A DNA stretch of 6,959 nt, from contig JAEWJD010000009.1 in NCBI GenBank assembly GCA_023386765.1, positions 1 through 6,959 of the forward strand. The letters run 5' to 3'. Position 1 is the first letter of the stretch. Every line of letters begins with the position of its first letter. The DNA is from Pseudomonadota bacterium (GTDB taxonomy: Bacteria; Pseudomonadota; Gammaproteobacteria; Burkholderiales; Burkholderiaceae_B). The notes below the pieces were generated by a model. That model worked only from the letters and a program-made list of their open reading frames with translations. It was not told the origin of the DNA and ran no database searches. The position numbers and the translations under genes were made by a program. Positions 1-5,833 of this stretch are shown in pieces.

Positions 1-527
1 CCGCAGCCGAGGCCTTTGGCGTGACGCCCGACATCATCACCCTGGCCAAGGGCGTGAGCAACGCGGCGGTGCCGGCCGGCGCCGTGGCGGTACGCCGCGA
101 GATCTACGACAGCGTCGTCGACGGCGTCCAGGGCGGCATCGAGTTCTTCCATGGCTACACCTACTCGGCCCACCCGCTGGCAGCCGTCGCCATCCAGGCG
201 ACGCTGGACATCTACCGCCGCGACCGGCTGTTCGAGCGCGCACAGGCGCTGGCCCCGGCCTTCGGCCAGGCCGCCCACAGCCTGCGCCAGGCGCGGCACG
301 TGATCGACATCCGCAACATCGGCCTGGTGGCCGGCATCGAGCTGGCGCCACGCGCTGGCGCCCCCGGTGCGCGTGCCGGGCAGGTCTTCCAGCGCTGCTT
401 CGAACAGGGTTTGATGGTTCGCTATACCGGCGATACCATCGCCGTGTCGCCGCCGCTCATCATCGATGAAGCGCAGATCGGCCAGATCTTCGAGACCATC
501 GGCCAGGTGCTCAAAGAGATCGACTGA
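1..527 (+). CDS. omega-amino acid (beta-alanine):pyruvate aminotransferase, class III, C-terminal part
   Basis: This is a PLP-dependent cytoplasmic aminotransferase that moves the amino group of beta-alanine or another omega-amino acid to pyruvate, giving malonate semialdehyde and alanine. The gene is cut by the left edge. The open frame runs from base 3, so the GTG at 21 is internal, and about 174 C-terminal residues are visible. The Schiff-base lysine lies in the class III context TLAKG (Lys codon 48-50). HGYTYSAHP follows; its Thr contacts the PLP phosphate of the partner subunit in this fold. Near the end, VRYTGDT contains the Arg (codon 420-422) that matches the substrate-carboxylate arginine of Pseudomonas omega-amino acid:pyruvate aminotransferase, as I recall that sequence. 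The order VIDIRN-GL and the length of the tail also agree with that subgroup (BauA-like). mmsA follows after 75 bases and uses the product, which supports the beta-alanine assignment. Exact substrate preference is inferred; another omega-transaminase specificity is possible. Confidence 0.9.
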   Translation, partial: AAEAFGVTPDIITLAKGVSNAAVPAGAVAVRREIYDSVVDGVQGGIEFFHGYTYSAHPLAAVAIQATLDIYRRDRLFERAQALAPAFGQAAHSLRQARHVIDIRNIGLVAGIELAPRAGAPGARAGQVFQRCFEQGLMVRYTGDTIAVSPPLIIDEAQIGQIFETIGQVLKEID

Positions 528-532
528 ACCGC

Positions 533-558
533 CGGGGCCGCCTGGCCCCGCCCCTTTT
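533..558 (+). terminator. candidate terminator or attenuator hairpin between aminotransferase and mmsA
   Basis: CGGGGCC (533-539) pairs perfectly with GGCCCCG (544-550) around the loop GCCT, six bases after the aminotransferase stop. It is followed by CCCC and only four T residues (555-558). The short, interrupted T run makes this a weak intrinsic terminator at best. It may lower read-through into mmsA or protect the 3' end of the upstream message. Confidence 0.45.
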
Positions 559-561
559 CCC

Positions 562-580
562 GCCCGCGTCCGCCGCGGGC
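562..580 (+). other. second GC-rich hairpin in the mmsA leader
   Basis: GCCCGCG (562-568) is an exact inverted match to CGCGGGC (574-580), with a five-base loop. It ends 22 bases before the mmsA start codon. The bases between it and the ATG (581-602) are almost all pyrimidine. The pairing is directly visible; any effect on mmsA translation is inference, and chance hairpins are common in DNA this GC-rich. Confidence 0.35.
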
Positions 581-602
581 CCTGCCTGCCTTTGCCCCCC
601 TC

Positions 603-2096
603 ATGAATACCCTGCACCACTACGTCAACGGCCAGCCCTTCGCAGGACGCTCCGGCCGCTACACCGAAGGCTACAACCCCGCCACCGGCGAAGTCATCAA
701 CCGCATCGCCCTGGCCAGCGCCGAGGATGTCGAGACGGCCGTGGCCGCCGCCAGCGCCGCTTTTGACGCCTGGTCGGAAACCCCGGCACTCAAGCGCGCG
801 CGCATCCTCTTTAATTTCAAGGCCCTGCTGGATCGTCACCAGGACGAACTGGCCGCGCTCATCACGCGCGAGCACGGCAAGGTGTTTTCGGACGCCAAGG
901 GTGAAGTCACGCGCGGCATCGAGGTGGTCGAGTTCGCCTGCGGCATCCCGCAGCTGCTCAAGGGTCAGTACAGCGACCAGATCGGAGGTGGCATCGACAA
1001 TTGGAGCCTGCGCCAGCCGCTGGGCGTGGTGGCCGGCGTCACGCCGTTCAACTTCCCGATGATGGTGCCCTGCTGGATGTTCCCGGTGGCCCTGGCCTGC
1101 GGCAACACCTTCGTGCTCAAGCCCTCCGAGCGCGACCCTTCGGTGTCGCTGCGTCTGGCCGAGCTGCTCAAGGAGGCCGGCCTGCCCGATGGCGTCTTCA
1201 ACGTGGTCCAGGGCGACAAGGTCGCCGTGGACGCGCTCATCGCGCACCCCGAGGTGCAGGCGCTGTCCTTCGTGGGATCGACCCCGATCGCCGAATACAT
1301 CTATGCCGAAGGCACCCGCCGCGGCAAACGCGTGCAGGCGCTGGGCGGCGCCAAGAACCACCTGGTCGTCATGCCCGATGCGGACCTGGATCAGGTCACC
1401 GATGCGCTGATGGGAGCGGCCTATGGGTCGGCCGGCGAACGCTGCATGGCGATTTCGGTCGCCGTGGCCGTGGGTGACGTGGCCGACCAGGTGATCGAGC
1501 GCCTCAAGCCCCGTGTGGCCGCGCTGGTGGTCAAGGACGGCATGCAGGCCGACGCCGAGATGGGGCCGCTGGTTACCGCCCAGCATCGCAAGAAAGTGCT
1601 GGGCTATATCGAAGACGGCATCGCCGCCGGCGCCACCCTGGTGGCCGACGGACGCGGCCTGAAAGTCCCCGGGCATGACAACGGCTTTTTCCTGGGCGGC
1701 ACCCTGTTCGACCACGTCACGCCGCAGATGAACATCTACCGCGAAGAGATCTTCGGTCCGGTGCTGTGCGTGCTGCGGGTGCCGGACTTCGCCGCCGCCG
1801 TCGAGCTCATCAACCGCCACGAGTTCGCCAACGGCGTGTCCTGCTTCACCTCTGATGGCGGCATTGCGCGCGCCTTCGCACGCCAGATCAAGGTCGGCAT
1901 GGTCGGCATCAATGTGCCCATTCCGGTACCGATGGCCTGGCACTCTTTCGGCGGCTGGAAACGCTCGCTGTTCGGCGATCATCACGCCTACGGCGAGGAA
2001 GGCGTGCGTTTCTATTCGCGCTACAAGAGCGTGATGCAACGCTGGCCCGACAGCATCGGCAAGGGCGCCGAGTTCACCATGCCAGTGGCGAAGTAA
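603..2096 (+). CDS. mmsA: CoA-acylating (methyl)malonate-semialdehyde dehydrogenase
   Basis: MmsA is a cytoplasmic aldehyde dehydrogenase that converts malonate or methylmalonate semialdehyde with NAD+ and CoA to acetyl-CoA or propionyl-CoA plus CO2. It serves beta-alanine, valine and inositol breakdown. The 497 residues match the usual length. Visible marks are TPFNFP with the oxyanion-hole Asn150, the cofactor-site stretch FVLKPSE (170-176), FVGST (223-227), the catalytic Cys281 in GERC, and EEIFGP (381-386). The usual ALDH general-base glutamate before LGG is absent (Ala246 in QALGGAKN), as is typical of this CoA-dependent subfamily. Arg280 beside the catalytic Cys and Arg104 fit the two substrate-carboxylate arginines known from the Bacillus enzyme (R301 and R124). 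The ATG at 603 is chosen because HYVNG and YNPATGE fall at the normal distance from the N-terminus. No Shine-Dalgarno is visible. It is probably co-transcribed with the aminotransferase 75 bases upstream, whose product it oxidises. Confidence 0.96.
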   Translation: MNTLHHYVNGQPFAGRSGRYTEGYNPATGEVINRIALASAEDVETAVAAASAAFDAWSETPALKRARILFNFKALLDRHQDELAALITREHGKVFSDAKGEVTRGIEVVEFACGIPQLLKGQYSDQIGGGIDNWSLRQPLGVVAGVTPFNFPMMVPCWMFPVALACGNTFVLKPSERDPSVSLRLAELLKEAGLPDGVFNVVQGDKVAVDALIAHPEVQALSFVGSTPIAEYIYAEGTRRGKRVQALGGAKNHLVVMPDADLDQVTDALMGAAYGSAGERCMAISVAVAVGDVADQVIERLKPRVAALVVKDGMQADAEMGPLVTAQHRKKVLGYIEDGIAAGATLVADGRGLKVPGHDNGFFLGGTLFDHVTPQMNIYREEIFGPVLCVLRVPDFAAAVELINRHEFANGVSCFTSDGGIARAFARQIKVGMVGINVPIPVPMAWHSFGGWKRSLFGDHHAYGEEGVRFYSRYKSVMQRWPDSIGKGAEFTMPVAK

Positions 2097-2112
2097 GCCA
2101 CCGTGCCAGGCG

Positions 2113-2137
2113 GTCCGGCGAGGAGGCCCGGCCGGAC
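2113..2137 (+). terminator. candidate hairpin after mmsA
   Basis: GTCCGGC (2113-2119) pairs with GCCGGAC (2131-2137) across an 11-base loop, 17 bases after the mmsA stop. No T-run follows, so as an intrinsic terminator it is poor. It could act as a 3'-end stabiliser or mark a Rho-dependent end of the operon. Confidence 0.35.
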
Positions 2138-2152
2138 GAAGGTGTAATATCT

Positions 2153-2181
2153 GATTACGGCTGCCCACGGCAGCCGTAATC
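2153..2181. repeat. perfect 13-bp inverted repeat upstream of the first DUF945 promoter
   Basis: GATTACGGCTGCC (2153-2165) and its exact reverse complement GGCAGCCGTAATC (2169-2181) flank a CAC centre. No T-tract follows on either strand, which argues against a simple intrinsic terminator. The right arm ends 18 bases before the TATACT element, so the repeat would cover roughly -60 to -30 of that putative promoter, a position suited to a regulator site. It could still be a 3' hairpin of the mmsA transcript. A shortened, imperfect version lies at the same place before the next gene (3765-3782). Confidence 0.6.
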
Positions 2182-2199
2182 GCGTCCGCCTGGCCTCGT

Positions 2200-2205
2200 T
2201 ATACT
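2200..2205 (+). promoter_or_regulatory. putative -10 element of the first DUF945 gene
   Basis: TATACT differs from the sigma-70 -10 consensus by one base, lies 60 bases before the start codon, and is repeated exactly before the second paralogue. No good TTGACA-like -35 sits 16-18 bases upstream (the region reads GTAATCG) and there is no TG extension. If this is the promoter, it may need an activator. Confidence 0.5.
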
Positions 2206-2224
2206 CGCCACGCATCGGAATGAA

Positions 2225-2245
2225 GGCGCAGTGCGTACCTGCGCC
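2225..2245 (+). promoter_or_regulatory. hairpin in the leader of the first DUF945 gene
   Basis: GGCGCAG (2225-2231) pairs exactly with CTGCGCC (2239-2245) around a 7-base loop, ending 8 bases before the AGGAAA ribosome binding site. The second gene has a GCGCA/TGCGC stem at the equivalent place (3834-3854), although the loop sequence and size differ. Confidence 0.45.
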
Positions 2246-2253
2246 AATCACTC

Positions 2254-2259
2254 AGGAAA
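2254..2259 (+). promoter_or_regulatory. ribosome binding site of the first DUF945 gene
   Basis: AGGAAA stands 6 bases before the ATG at 2266 and is repeated with the same spacing before the second paralogue. It fixes the start at MKKSVAIT. Confidence 0.8.
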
Positions 2260-2265
2260 CAACAC

Positions 2266-3702
2266 ATGAAGAAAAGCGTAGCGATCACTGCCGGAGTGAT
2301 CATTGTGGGAGCGGCCGCCTGGTTGGGCGGCACCTGGTACACCGGGCAACGTCTCGCCGAGGAAAGTACCGTCCGTCTGGAGCGTCTGAACGCCGAACTG
2401 GCACGCGCCTTCCCCGACCTGCAGCTGCGCTTCGATGAGCTGTCGGCCGAGCGCGGCTTTTTCTCTACGCATGCCCGCTACGCCCTGACCGGCAAGGCGA
2501 CCTCGGGCCGCAACGCCAAGGACGAGGCGCTCGAATTCGACGCCCGCATCGACCACGGCCCGCTGCCGCTGGGCGCACTGGCACGTGGCCACTTCCTGCC
2601 CAGCATGGCTTTCGTGCAGACAGAGATGGTGCCTACGCCGACCAGCCAGCCGGCCTTTGACGCGGCCCAGGGCAAGAACCCCCTGTCCGGCAACGTCGTG
2701 CTGCATTACGGCGGCGACGCCACGGTGCAGGCGGAAGTACCGGCCATGAAATACCCCGAAGAACGTGCCGAATTCGGCGGTGCGCGCTTTGACGGCAAGA
2801 TTCTCAAGCGCTTCGAAGGCGTACAGGGCGAACTGGTCACCGAACCCCTGAGCGTGATCGCCAGCAAGACGGACGATGCCGCCGATACCCATATCGAACT
2901 GGGCAAGATCACCATGACGGTCGACAGCCGCGAGGGCCCCTCCGGCCTGCAGCTGGGCACCGGCAGCCTGAAGCTGGCGAGCATGACGGTCCAGCGTGAG
3001 AACGACAGCACCGTGCAGGTGAAGGACTTCGTCTACCACGGCGTGAACAAGGAAAGCGACGGCCTGCTCAATGGCGAGCTGGGCTATACCGCGGCGTCGA
3101 TCCTCGTAGATGGTGCCGATCTGGGCAGCCAGCAGGTCACCTTCAAGTATGCACGCGTGAACGCCGCCAAGTTCAAGACCGCGATGGACCTGTCCGCCAA
3201 GCTGACCGAACAGAACCAGCGCGACGGTCGCACGACCGATGGCCTGACCGCCGAGCAAAGCCGCCAATTGGCCGCGCTGGGCATGGAGATGCTGGCCGAT
3301 ACCCCCACGCTGGCGCTGGATCCGGTCATCTGGAAAAACGACAAGGGCAGCAGCCAGTTGAATCTTTCTGTGACGCTGGTCGCCCCGCAAAACCCGCAAG
3401 CCACCGGCCTGGACCTGGTACGCCAGATCATGCAGCCGCTGGATGCCAAGCTGGTGCTGTCCAAGCCCATGATGACGGCGCTGGGTACGAACGTGCTCCA
3501 AAGCCAGGGCTTGAGCCCGGAACAGGCCGCGCAACAGGTTAGCCGTCAGATCAACACCATGGCGGGGATGGCGCAGATGCTCAACCTGGCCAAGCCTCAA
3601 GGCGAGGACCTCGTCACCTCGCTGCTCATCAAGAATGGCGCGCTGACGCTCAACGGCAACGAACTGCCGCTGGACGCCCTGCAAGGCATGCTGCCGCATT
3701 GA
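2266..3702 (+). CDS. YdgA/DUF945 family membrane-anchored envelope protein, first paralogue
   Basis: This 478-residue protein belongs to the DUF945 family, typified by E. coli YdgA (about 500 residues), whose molecular function is not established. Residues 5-22 form one hydrophobic segment after a Lys-Lys start. It has no lipobox, so it acts as an uncleaved signal anchor with the rest expected in the periplasm. Family marks recalled from YdgA appear in order: WYTGQRL (24-30), ERGFFS (62-67), DHGPLPL (96-102), WKND (356-359), and the C-terminal INTMAGMAQML plus a final LTLNGNELPL, ending as YdgA does. There are no cysteines. The start is set by AGGAAA 6 bases upstream and by the identical arrangement in the next gene. 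The next gene is a diverged paralogue with its own repeated leader, so the pair is probably co-regulated but separately transcribed. Function is unknown; an envelope role is inferred from topology. Confidence 0.9.
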   Translation: MKKSVAITAGVIIVGAAAWLGGTWYTGQRLAEESTVRLERLNAELARAFPDLQLRFDELSAERGFFSTHARYALTGKATSGRNAKDEALEFDARIDHGPLPLGALARGHFLPSMAFVQTEMVPTPTSQPAFDAAQGKNPLSGNVVLHYGGDATVQAEVPAMKYPEERAEFGGARFDGKILKRFEGVQGELVTEPLSVIASKTDDAADTHIELGKITMTVDSREGPSGLQLGTGSLKLASMTVQRENDSTVQVKDFVYHGVNKESDGLLNGELGYTAASILVDGADLGSQQVTFKYARVNAAKFKTAMDLSAKLTEQNQRDGRTTDGLTAEQSRQLAALGMEMLADTPTLALDPVIWKNDKGSSQLNLSVTLVAPQNPQATGLDLVRQIMQPLDAKLVLSKPMMTALGTNVLQSQGLSPEQAAQQVSRQINTMAGMAQMLNLAKPQGEDLVTSLLIKNGALTLNGNELPLDALQGMLPH

Positions 3703-3708
3703 TGCCGT

Positions 3709-3731
3709 GCTGGCCCCGCGACGGGGCCGGC
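3709..3731 (+). terminator. candidate hairpin terminator after the first DUF945 gene
   Basis: GGCCCCG (3712-3718) pairs perfectly with CGGGGCC (3722-3728) around the loop CGA. Outer pairs G3709-C3731, C3710-G3730 and a T-G wobble extend it to 10 bp. It begins 7 bases after the stop codon. No T-run follows directly, so it is either a weak terminator or an mRNA 3' stabiliser. Confidence 0.5.
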
Positions 3732-3764
3732 TGGGCGCGGCACGATCGGGGTTAGCATTTTGAT

Positions 3765-3782
3765 ACGGCTGGTAACGGCCGT
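3765..3782. repeat. degraded inverted repeat before the second DUF945 gene
   Basis: ACGGCT (3765-3770) and GGCCGT (3777-3782) form a 6-bp stem with one wobble around GGTAAC. With the preceding GAT it recalls the left arm of the perfect repeat at 2153-2181, lacking one T and the outer part of the right arm. It lies 25 bases before the TATACT element, against 18 in the first copy. Homology with that repeat is plausible but short. Confidence 0.35.
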
Positions 3783-3807
3783 CGCAAACCCTGACTTCTG
3801 CCCTCGC

Positions 3808-3813
3808 TATACT
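3808..3813 (+). promoter_or_regulatory. putative -10 element of the second DUF945 gene
   Basis: TATACT is identical to the element at 2200-2205 and lies 62 bases before the ATG at 3876. The hexamer 17 bases upstream (CAAACC) is a poor -35. A CTGACT is present, but at 11-base spacing, which is too close. Confidence 0.5.
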
Positions 3814-3863
3814 CGCCGCGCATCGGAATGAATGCGCAACGTTGCTGCCTGCGCGAATCACTC

Positions 3864-3869
3864 AGGAAA
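3864..3869 (+). promoter_or_regulatory. ribosome binding site that fixes the second DUF945 start
   Basis: AGGAAA lies 6 bases before the ATG at 3876, exactly as in the first paralogue. It decides against the in-frame ATG at 3828, which has no Shine-Dalgarno and would place 16 unconserved residues, translated from the shared leader, in front of the signal anchor. Confidence 0.8.
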
Positions 3870-3875
3870 CAAAAC

Positions 3876-5756
3876 ATGAAAAAAAGCGTCGCGATCACCA
3901 CTGGGGTGGTCATTGTGGGAGCGGGAGCCTGGCTGGGTGCCACCTGGTATACCGGCCAACGCATTGAACAACAAAGCCAGCAATACCTGGCCCAGGCCAA
4001 CGAGCAGCTCGCCCGCGCCATTCCCGGCTTCCAGTTGCGTCTGGAGCAGGAAAGCTACGAGCGCGGCTTCTTCAGCAGCAAATCACGCTACACGCTGGTG
4101 TTCGGCAAGAAGGGCGAGGACGAAGAGCAGATCCGCGTGTCGTTCAAGAACGACATCGGCCACGGGCCCTTCCCTGGCGGCGCCATCTCGCGCGGCTACC
4201 TGATGCCCAAGCTGGCCTATGTGCACTCCGAACTGGAAAGCAGCGAGCTGCTCAAGCCGCTGTTCGAGATGTCGCAAGGCAAGGCGCCGCTCTGGAGCGA
4301 CGCCATCATCAGCTATGACGGCCAGGCCAATACCGAGGGCGGTATCGCGCCCTTGAGCTACAAAAACGACGATGCTTCGTTCACGTTCAGTGGCGCCACC
4401 CTGGATTCTGTCTATGACCACCGCAAGCAGGCCGTCAAGGGCAGCCTGACCGCCAAGGAACTGCTGGTTCAGGACGCCGACCAGGAATCGCCGGTGAACC
4501 TGCGCATGGCCGGCATGGACGTCAAGCTGGATAACCGCATGGGCAAGTTCGGTCTGTCCGTGGGGACGACCAGCATGCAGATCAAGTCGATCGAAGTCAG
4601 CGACCGTGAAAACGACCGCTTCGTGAAGCTGGACAACCTGGGCTACAGCGTGGCCGTGTCCGAAGATGACACCATGGTCAACGCCCTGGCGACCTATAGC
4701 CTGGACAAACTGCGCGTGGCCGAAGACGACTTCGGCAGCGGCGAGATTGCCATTTCGGTCAAGCGCGTGGACGGCCCGGCCCTCAAGGCCCTGACCGAAA
4801 CCTACCAGCAACTGATGCGCCAGGCCCTGGGCGGCGAGTCCAGCAACGGCATGCAGCCGGCCGACATCGAAGCCGTGCTGGCCAATGGCGAGAAAGTGCT
4901 GGCGGGCAATCCCGTCATTGCCATCGAAAAGCTGGTGTGGCGCAACGCGGCCGGCGACAGCCTGTTGAAGGCCGACGTGGAGTTCACCAAGCCGCTCAAC
5001 GAAGACGGCAAGGCCATCTCCCTGCTCGAAGATCACAAGCAGTTCGCCATCAAGGCCATCAAGCGTATCAACGCCGATCTGCGTCTGTCCAAGCCCATGG
5101 TGGCGGCAATGGCCGAACAGGTGCTGCGCCTGCGCGGCATGCCGGCCGAGCAGGCCAAGCAGGAAGCCGACGAACAGGTCCAGACCATGTCCGGCCTGGC
5201 CGAGATGATGAACGCGGGCAAGAATGACGGTGACAACATCGTCAGCAAGTTCAGCTATATCGACGGCCGTGGCGAACTCAACGGCAAGGAAGTGCCGGTT
5301 GCCGAGATGCTGGCCGAACTGGTCAGCTCGGGCGGCGACATGGATGACGAAGACGAGATGATGTACATCGAGTCCTTCGACGACGAATCGCTGGCCTACC
5401 TGCTCGACTCGACCGGCTATGAGTATGCGCTGGATGCTTCTGGCCGCATGTTCACGCTCGATGCCGACGACCTGCCCCCGACTGAGATCAAGGGCACGCT
5501 GGTGTGCGATCCGGATTGCACGGTGCTGCGCATGACCGCCGTCTACGGCGACCAGAAAGCGCCGTCGGCCGCCCGCCTGAAGGAATGGAACGAGGAATAC
5601 GGCGAATTTGCCTCGGCCTCGATCACCAAGAAGGGCGTGGCCGAGCTGCACTTCGAAGTCGATGCCTCGCAGATCCTCGATCTGGAAACCATCGAAAGCC
5701 TGCTGCAGGCCTTCCTGGGCACGACCGACGAGTTCGGCGACTTCCTCCAGCAGTAA
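3876..5756 (+). CDS. YdgA/DUF945 family membrane-anchored protein with C-terminal YbjN-like domain, second paralogue
   Basis: This 626-residue paralogue has the same N-terminal anchor (residues 5-22) and the same DUF945 marks: WYTGQRI (24-30), ERGFFSS (62-68), GHGPFP (95-100), LLKPLFEMSQGKAP (125-138), WRNAAGDS (355-362) and a family-type end at GELNGKEVPV (466-475). At 478 the first paralogue stops near that point. This one continues through a Gly/Asp/Glu linker (484-496) into about 130 more residues. That part resembles the YbjN/type III chaperone-like family as I remember it: a GYEY-ALDASGR beta region, CDPDC (Cys544 and Cys548, the only cysteines), then LKEWNEEYG-F, LHFEV, and a final helix ending FGDFL. 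YbjN proteins usually stand alone in the cytoplasm, whereas this anchor would place the domain in the periplasm. The YbjN call is by eye; the DUF945 call is secure. No function is known. A strong terminator follows 39 bases after the stop. Confidence 0.88.
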   Translation: MKKSVAITTGVVIVGAGAWLGATWYTGQRIEQQSQQYLAQANEQLARAIPGFQLRLEQESYERGFFSSKSRYTLVFGKKGEDEEQIRVSFKNDIGHGPFPGGAISRGYLMPKLAYVHSELESSELLKPLFEMSQGKAPLWSDAIISYDGQANTEGGIAPLSYKNDDASFTFSGATLDSVYDHRKQAVKGSLTAKELLVQDADQESPVNLRMAGMDVKLDNRMGKFGLSVGTTSMQIKSIEVSDRENDRFVKLDNLGYSVAVSEDDTMVNALATYSLDKLRVAEDDFGSGEIAISVKRVDGPALKALTETYQQLMRQALGGESSNGMQPADIEAVLANGEKVLAGNPVIAIEKLVWRNAAGDSLLKADVEFTKPLNEDGKAISLLEDHKQFAIKAIKRINADLRLSKPMVAAMAEQVLRLRGMPAEQAKQEADEQVQTMSGLAEMMNAGKNDGDNIVSKFSYIDGRGELNGKEVPVAEMLAELVSSGGDMDDEDEMMYIESFDDESLAYLLDSTGYEYALDASGRMFTLDADDLPPTEIKGTLVCDPDCTVLRMTAVYGDQKAPSAARLKEWNEEYGEFASASITKKGVAELHFEVDASQILDLETIESLLQAFLGTTDEFGDFLQQ

Positions 5757-5768
5757 AAGCGGGCGTCT

Positions 5769-5788
5769 GCCCGTCCGTGAGGACGGGC
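5769..5788 (+). other. hairpin just after the second DUF945 gene
   Basis: GCCCGTCC (5769-5776) pairs perfectly with GGACGGGC (5781-5788) around GTGA. No T-run follows. It sits 7 bases before the terminator stem and may add 3'-end stability or a back-up stop. Confidence 0.45.
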
Positions 5789-5795
5789 GCTCCCG

Positions 5796-5833
5796 AAAGC
5801 CCCGTGCAGGCCCAGGCTTGCGCGGGGCTTTTT
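5796..5833. terminator. bidirectional Rho-independent terminator between convergent genes
   Basis: AAAGCCCCG (5796-5804) pairs with CGGGGCTTT (5823-5831). The stem continues inward through a T-G wobble and GC/GC (5806-5807 with 5820-5821), with further pairs possible. On the plus strand it ends in TTTTT (5829-5833), a classic intrinsic terminator for the second DUF945 gene. On the minus strand the AAA at 5796-5798 gives only a short U run, so termination of the transporter transcript should be weaker. The last T at 5833 is also the final base of the transporter stop codon. Confidence 0.88.

Larger units (their letters stand above)
2195..2340 (+). repeat. leader/N-terminus repeat, copy A (second copy at 3803-3950)
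   Basis: This copy covers the -10-like element, the 5' leader, the ribosome binding site and the first 25 codons of the first DUF945 gene. Against copy B, bases 2195-2224 match 28 of 30 and bases 2246-2279 match 32 of 34. The middle 21 bases have diverged in sequence and are 2 bases shorter than in copy B. The repeat shows that the two genes arose by a duplication that included the promoter region. Confidence 0.85.
3803..3950 (+). repeat. leader/N-terminus repeat, copy B
   Basis: This copy carries the same order as copy A: TATACT, CGCATCGGAATGAA, a hairpin, AATCACTCAGGAAACAA, ATG and the signal anchor codons. Relative to copy A there is a net 2-base insertion in the leader, between 3833 and 3855. 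A GCGCA/TGCGC stem (3834-3838 with 3850-3854) remains there despite sequence change. Confidence 0.85.

Noticed and set aside
21..23. GTG as the start of the first gene
   Set aside because: The frame is open to the left edge, and the catalytic lysine only 10 residues in shows that most of the aminotransferase lies upstream.
2220..2438. Plus-strand 72-codon frame starting in the first DUF945 leader
   Set aside because: It overlaps the real gene in another frame, lacks a ribosome binding site, and is not kept as an independent frame in the duplicated copy.
2248..3861. Long minus-strand open frame (537 codons) opposite the first DUF945 gene
   Set aside because: It is a shadow of a GC-rich coding strand. 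Its translation is low-complexity (rich in H, Q, G, R, A), matches no family I know, and covers the repeated leader, whereas the plus strand gives a clear family protein.
3828..3875. Upstream in-frame ATG giving the second DUF945 protein 16 extra residues
   Set aside because: No Shine-Dalgarno precedes it. The same ATG in copy A (2220) is out of frame because of the 2-base length difference, and AGGAAA is correctly spaced before the ATG at 3876.
2195..3950. Mobile element or long terminal repeats suggested by the direct repeats
   Set aside because: The repeats are leaders and 5' ends of homologous genes, with no transposase, target-site duplication or inverted termini. Tandem gene duplication explains them.
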